Origin: Viscum album | Lineage: Eukaryota; Streptophyta; Magnoliopsida; Santalales; Viscaceae | Direction: 5' to 3' | DNA length: 64,000 nt | Assembly: GCA_963277665.1 (NCBI GenBank) | Contig: OY728121.1 | Location: 1,659,040,062 to 1,659,104,061 of the forward strand | In this document: piece after piece, positions 59,876-64,000 of the stretch | Position numbering within the stretch: position 1 is the stretch's first letter | How the letters are laid out: each line of letters begins with the position of its first letter | Notes under the pieces: model-generated | What the model was told of the DNA's origin: nothing | Databases searched by the model: none | Seen by the model: only the letters and a program-made list of their open reading frames with translations | Program-made: the position numbers and the translations under genes

Positions 59876-62049
59876 TATCCTTGGGACTAATACCATGAAT
59901 ATTTCCTATATTTTTTTTATGATCCCATATGTGGGGTCTCAAATACACTGGTTGATAATGAATTTCAATATGAATTTAATAAAATAGAAATATTTTAAAT
60001 TTAATAAAAATATTATTGGACTATGTGACATGTACAATATGAATTAGAAATATATTAATTTATTTTAATTAAAATTAAATCATCTATAGTAGAACTAATT
60101 GAATAATTAATTTTATTACCCGATGTTTATACTTATCAGTAGATCATGATCCCTAACCAATCAATGCATGTTTTTTAATTTTCCCAATTTGTTTAATAAT
60201 TATACATCATGCTATATTTGTAATAATTAATTAATAAATTTCAAAATTAACATCGAATCTCTATCATAAATAATATTAATAAGGACATTTATTCCATACA
60301 TTTATTTCATTCAAGTGTATTTAAAATATCACAATACCCCCTCATCAACATAAATATATTTATATAAAATGAATAGATTAAAAGAAGATGCAGATTACAT
60401 TGAGACATGGGAAAGTAATAGAGAAGATACAGAAATGATGTACTAGGTTGGGCACTTCGACTCAAGTCTAATGTGACTTTGAGTGTTAAATGTAGTGTAT
60501 GTATTTTTTAATTTACTAACAAATATATATCGATAAATAATTGTTTATGATTAGTAAATTTATTCATTTTTATGCGTGTTTCATTATTGTTGTGAATATT
60601 TTATATTTACATGATCCCATAAAACAATAAACATGTATATATAGATAAAATTAATTAATCATTGGTTAATTTCATCTATATATAGTATTGTGATGTTGTG
60701 TGTGAGATCGCACAGAATAATCATATTAAATAGAAAAAGATTTCTCTGAATGAAAATAATTTTTAATACCTTAGGGACATATTATGTTAAAATGGATTTC
60801 ATTTCATGATTTGGAGAAAAAACATAAGTATAAAGAGCTTATAAAATCTAGTTGAGGGTATATCAACACAAAATTATCATATGTATATATTATACTTTAA
60901 TAGATAAATATTCAATAAATTTCACAAACAATTTTTCAATGACTACGAAGTATTAGTGTATCTAGAGACTTGATACAAAATATTTTTATTTCATGAATGA
61001 TCTTTAACACCTCCCATAAAGTCCATAAGATTTATTACTATTCATTGATATATCCAACTTAAAGATTTCCTCATAAACTGTGGGAATGGAAACTAATAAA
61101 GTTTGAGATCAGAAAATTAGAAATTTAATGCATGGAAGATATAAATCAATGATCTTATGAAAGCATACTATTAGAATATTGGCATGATATTATGAATATA
61201 ACATACAAATTTCATAAAAAATCTATCATGGATCATAATTTAGAGACATGTAATAAATTATTATCATTTCAAATTACATAATTCCTAGTGTGATAGATCC
61301 TCATAAATCAATCACAAACCATAAGTTTGTGCCATATATTTATGGAACCATAATATGTTTTGAAAAAATTTCACATGTCTAGGTTAAGAATTAATACCAT
61401 TAAATCATAGTGTATTAGGCATCCCTACCAGTTCCTATAACATAATAGAAAAGGATTCATCACATGTTTCTCATAGTGGATTAATCACAATGACTTATTT
61501 CTCATATTGGATCAAGCATATCATCCAATTCCCCAAAGAAGATAAAGAACATAATTTTGATTCCAATAATTATCTCAAGAGATATAAATTTTTTCCCATT
61601 TCATTGTGGGGAGATATTGTTAACACATGGAATATAAATCGTACCTGAGAGGAAAAGGCTTCACATAATATTTGATCAGACCTAGGTTCAAATCCGAGTG
61701 AATTTCCATATGTATTTTTACATTACTGTATCAGGCAATGTAGCACTGCAATTGTGTAGGTACTATAGGAATAACTATAATGGGGTATTATGGTAGTAGT
61801 GCTATTCATTATGATTGGGATTTCGGGATACTAGGACTCCAAGACATCATCATGGTTGTGATGCAGGCATGATGTCTGGTTGGTGACTGAAGCATGTTGA
61901 AATAAGGGCCTTTAAAAAACCAGTAGTGGGCCTACAGACTATGTAATGGGATTCATGCCTATTGGGACTTTGGGAAAAAAATATAGTATAACAAAGAAAC
62001 TTGTTGAATGGGTTATCCCTTGGGTGGATATGAACAGCCTTAGAGGAAC
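59876..62049. other. AT-rich intergenic DNA
   Basis: No gene recognised. A lone Pol III B-box match GGTTCAAATCC lies at 61685-61695. Confidence 0.5.
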
Positions 62050-62130
62050 GTGTGTGTGTAGTGTGTGTGTGTGTGTATTCATATAATGGTATAATTATGT
62101 TCCTAATATATATATATATATATATATATA
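62050..62130. repeat. (TG)n and (TA)n microsatellites
   Basis: TG repeats at about 62050-62077 and a pure TA run at about 62107-62130. Confidence 0.95.
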
Positions 62131-64000
62131 ACACTTGAAAATGAAACAGGTTTCATACACATATTTCTATCATATTAACGAAAATAATCCATGAAATGAA
62201 AGAATTTGTATTATTCCTTTTGATCACATGCCCATAAAAAAATAAGCAATGACAAAGGTTGTTGCTGGGGGTGAATAGAAATTAAATTAATTTACCAAAA
62301 AACAATCTTGAAGAAAATATATTTTATATTTCAAATGTCTTCTTAAAAATAATATAATATATAAAATATTTACGAAAACATTTGTTGCTGAAATGAAACA
62401 TGAAAAATTCTATATACAGATTCAAATAATTGAATGTCCATTGTAGTTTCAAATTACATTCAGGTCGTACTTGTTAAAATAATGATTGCTTTCACATTTT
62501 TAGTAAATATTCAAAAGACGATTTCCATAAAACAATAATAATTTTTATTTTAATACATTTTTTAGAAATTAAAAAATTAGTGAAAATTACTATAATCAAA
62601 CATTGGATAATAGAAAATAATCAATAAATTAATTTTATAAAACATTTATTTGGAAGGAAAATGATTTTTTTTTTAAACAGTAATAAAGTCAACTTCCCCA
62701 AAAAAATATTTTGATCTCTTGAGTACATAAATAGTAGAAAATGAAATAAAAATATGCAATTCCTAGAAATAACCAAAGGAGGTGAATGTAAGATAACCAT
62801 TATCAAAATAAACCCTTAGTATATGGAATATTATTATTATTGATATCATTATAATTGAATAATATTTAAATTAGGTAGAAGAATAAATGAAATAGAAATA
62901 ATTTTTTGGTAATGATTTAACTTCATTGGATAACCTCTCATGGGATACACAAATAGTATTCGTAGTTTCGAATCTTAATCTATAAAATACCACTATAATT
63001 AGATTAGATATGAATATAAATGTTTTGGGTAGGGAATCAATGAGACAAGATCATTTAGAAGTGTAAATAGTAGAATAGAGGTTTTTCCTTTTAAGAGTGC
63101 GGGGGGTCAATCAAGAAATGTTTTAGAATGCTATATAACTGTACAAATGTTTTTTTATAATCCATAAGGGTTAAAAATGTATCCTTTTCACACCATTGAA
63201 AAGGAAAGTTCTAAATATGGATATAAAATAGTATTTAGACATGTTTTTTTGGTCATTTGACCCCAAATATGTTTGGTATAACCTTCCATAAACCGGTTAT
63301 GAATTTAGCCATGTTAATTAAATGTTTATGTTTATACCACTAATATTGACTAAAACATTTTGTAAAAATTATTATAAAATTCTAATTATTATGTTTATAA
63401 ACATATGATATTCTATTCCAAATCCCATCTGTTGAAGTAAAGATATTTAATCAAAATTAAACCTCCAGATGCGATAAAGAAATGGGTTTTCAAAGAGAAA
63501 TGCTTCATAAGTAAATAATTTTCTAATATCAAAAAATCAACATGAATTAGAATCTAATAAACTAAATTTGATTAAGTAAAATATATTTGAAGTAATTTTA
63601 CTTTTAATTCTATATTAATATTAAATGGTTCTTTTAAATTATTTAAATTAATGATATTTAAAAAATTATAATTATTTTCAAAAATTAATATTTTCAAAAA
63701 GTATTAACAAATTAATAAATAATAATTTTGAAATGTAGAGTGTGAATATGAATTATATTTTTTCATAAAAATTTTATAAAATTTATAAAATATTGTTTAT
63801 TATTTGATCCCAGATTTCAATATGTACAACTTCTAAGATAATGGTATTTTAAAACCATTTAAAGGATTTAATAAAATTATATAATTTTTCAATATGATTT
63901 ATTTATATAAAAACATTATAGATAATTCAAAATAAATTTGTTATTACTTTTCGTTATTCTTAGTTTATCTACTATAATATAACATTCAATAGTAAATAAT
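62131..64000. other. AT-rich intergenic DNA to the window edge
   Basis: No coding sequence. A faint resemblance to the array LTR U3 near 63080-63310 (short phrases such as TATTTAGACATGT) is too weak to call. Confidence 0.4.

Noticed and set aside
63080..63310. Another array-type LTR at the right edge
   Set aside because: Only short phrases match and none of the cassette or donor landmarks is present.

Overview
The window is plant nuclear DNA, almost certainly pericentromeric or other gene-poor heterochromatin of a flowering plant. It contains no recognisable host gene, rRNA or true tRNA gene. The reasons are Ty3/gypsy chromovirus (Tekay/Del-like) proteins, tRNA-iMet primer binding sites, TG...CA LTRs several kb long, nested insertions with exact 5-bp target duplications, and a CACTA transposon with a 3-bp target duplication. 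The background is very AT-rich; one inserted element is strikingly GC- and CpG-rich. I cannot name the species.

Layout. (1) 1-8113: an old chromovirus on the minus strand, with part of its 3' LTR (1-974), decayed gag-PR-RT-RH-INT-chromodomain (975-5346) and 5' LTR (5347-8113). (2) 8114-8938 and 42601-42768: two halves of an older plus-strand chromovirus pol (integrase, then chromodomain). (3) 8944-42595: a tandem, LTR-sharing array of a large non-autonomous LTR retrotransposon on the minus strand, with four ~4.2-kb LTRs (A-D) and three 2.22-kb interiors (repeat period ~6.43 kb). Only the two outer ends carry the target duplication TTTTA. (4) 24127-34262: a 10,136-bp GC-rich element inside LTR C, target duplication TGGGC, with 3.8-kb LTRs, a 2.46-kb interior holding an open gag frame and a fragment of integrase/chromodomain; most of pol is deleted. 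(5) 42769-46451: AT-rich, perhaps a decayed LTR. (6) 46452-48458: a 2,007-bp CACTA element. (7) 48459-64000: AT-rich and nearly featureless, apart from a decayed, opposite-strand relative of the array LTR around 54.6-56.1 kb and some microsatellites.

Insertion order. The plus-strand chromovirus came first. The left element and the array both inserted into its integrase/chromodomain region. The GC-rich element inserted last, about 50 bp downstream of the TATA box of LTR C.

How the parts relate. The array elements lack capsid, protease, RT and integrase. They keep the signals a non-autonomous element needs (TATA box, primer binding site, polypurine tract) plus a zinc-knuckle fragment. The left element shares over 2 kb of LTR with them and has the matching coding capacity, so its family is the natural source of proteins in trans. 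The most unusual signals are the LTR-sharing array itself, three hairpin cassettes with a conserved loop and changing but still pairing stems in every array LTR, a short hairpin shared between the AT-rich and GC-rich LTR families with a compensatory base-pair change, and a predicted spliced leader with a 36-nt exon.
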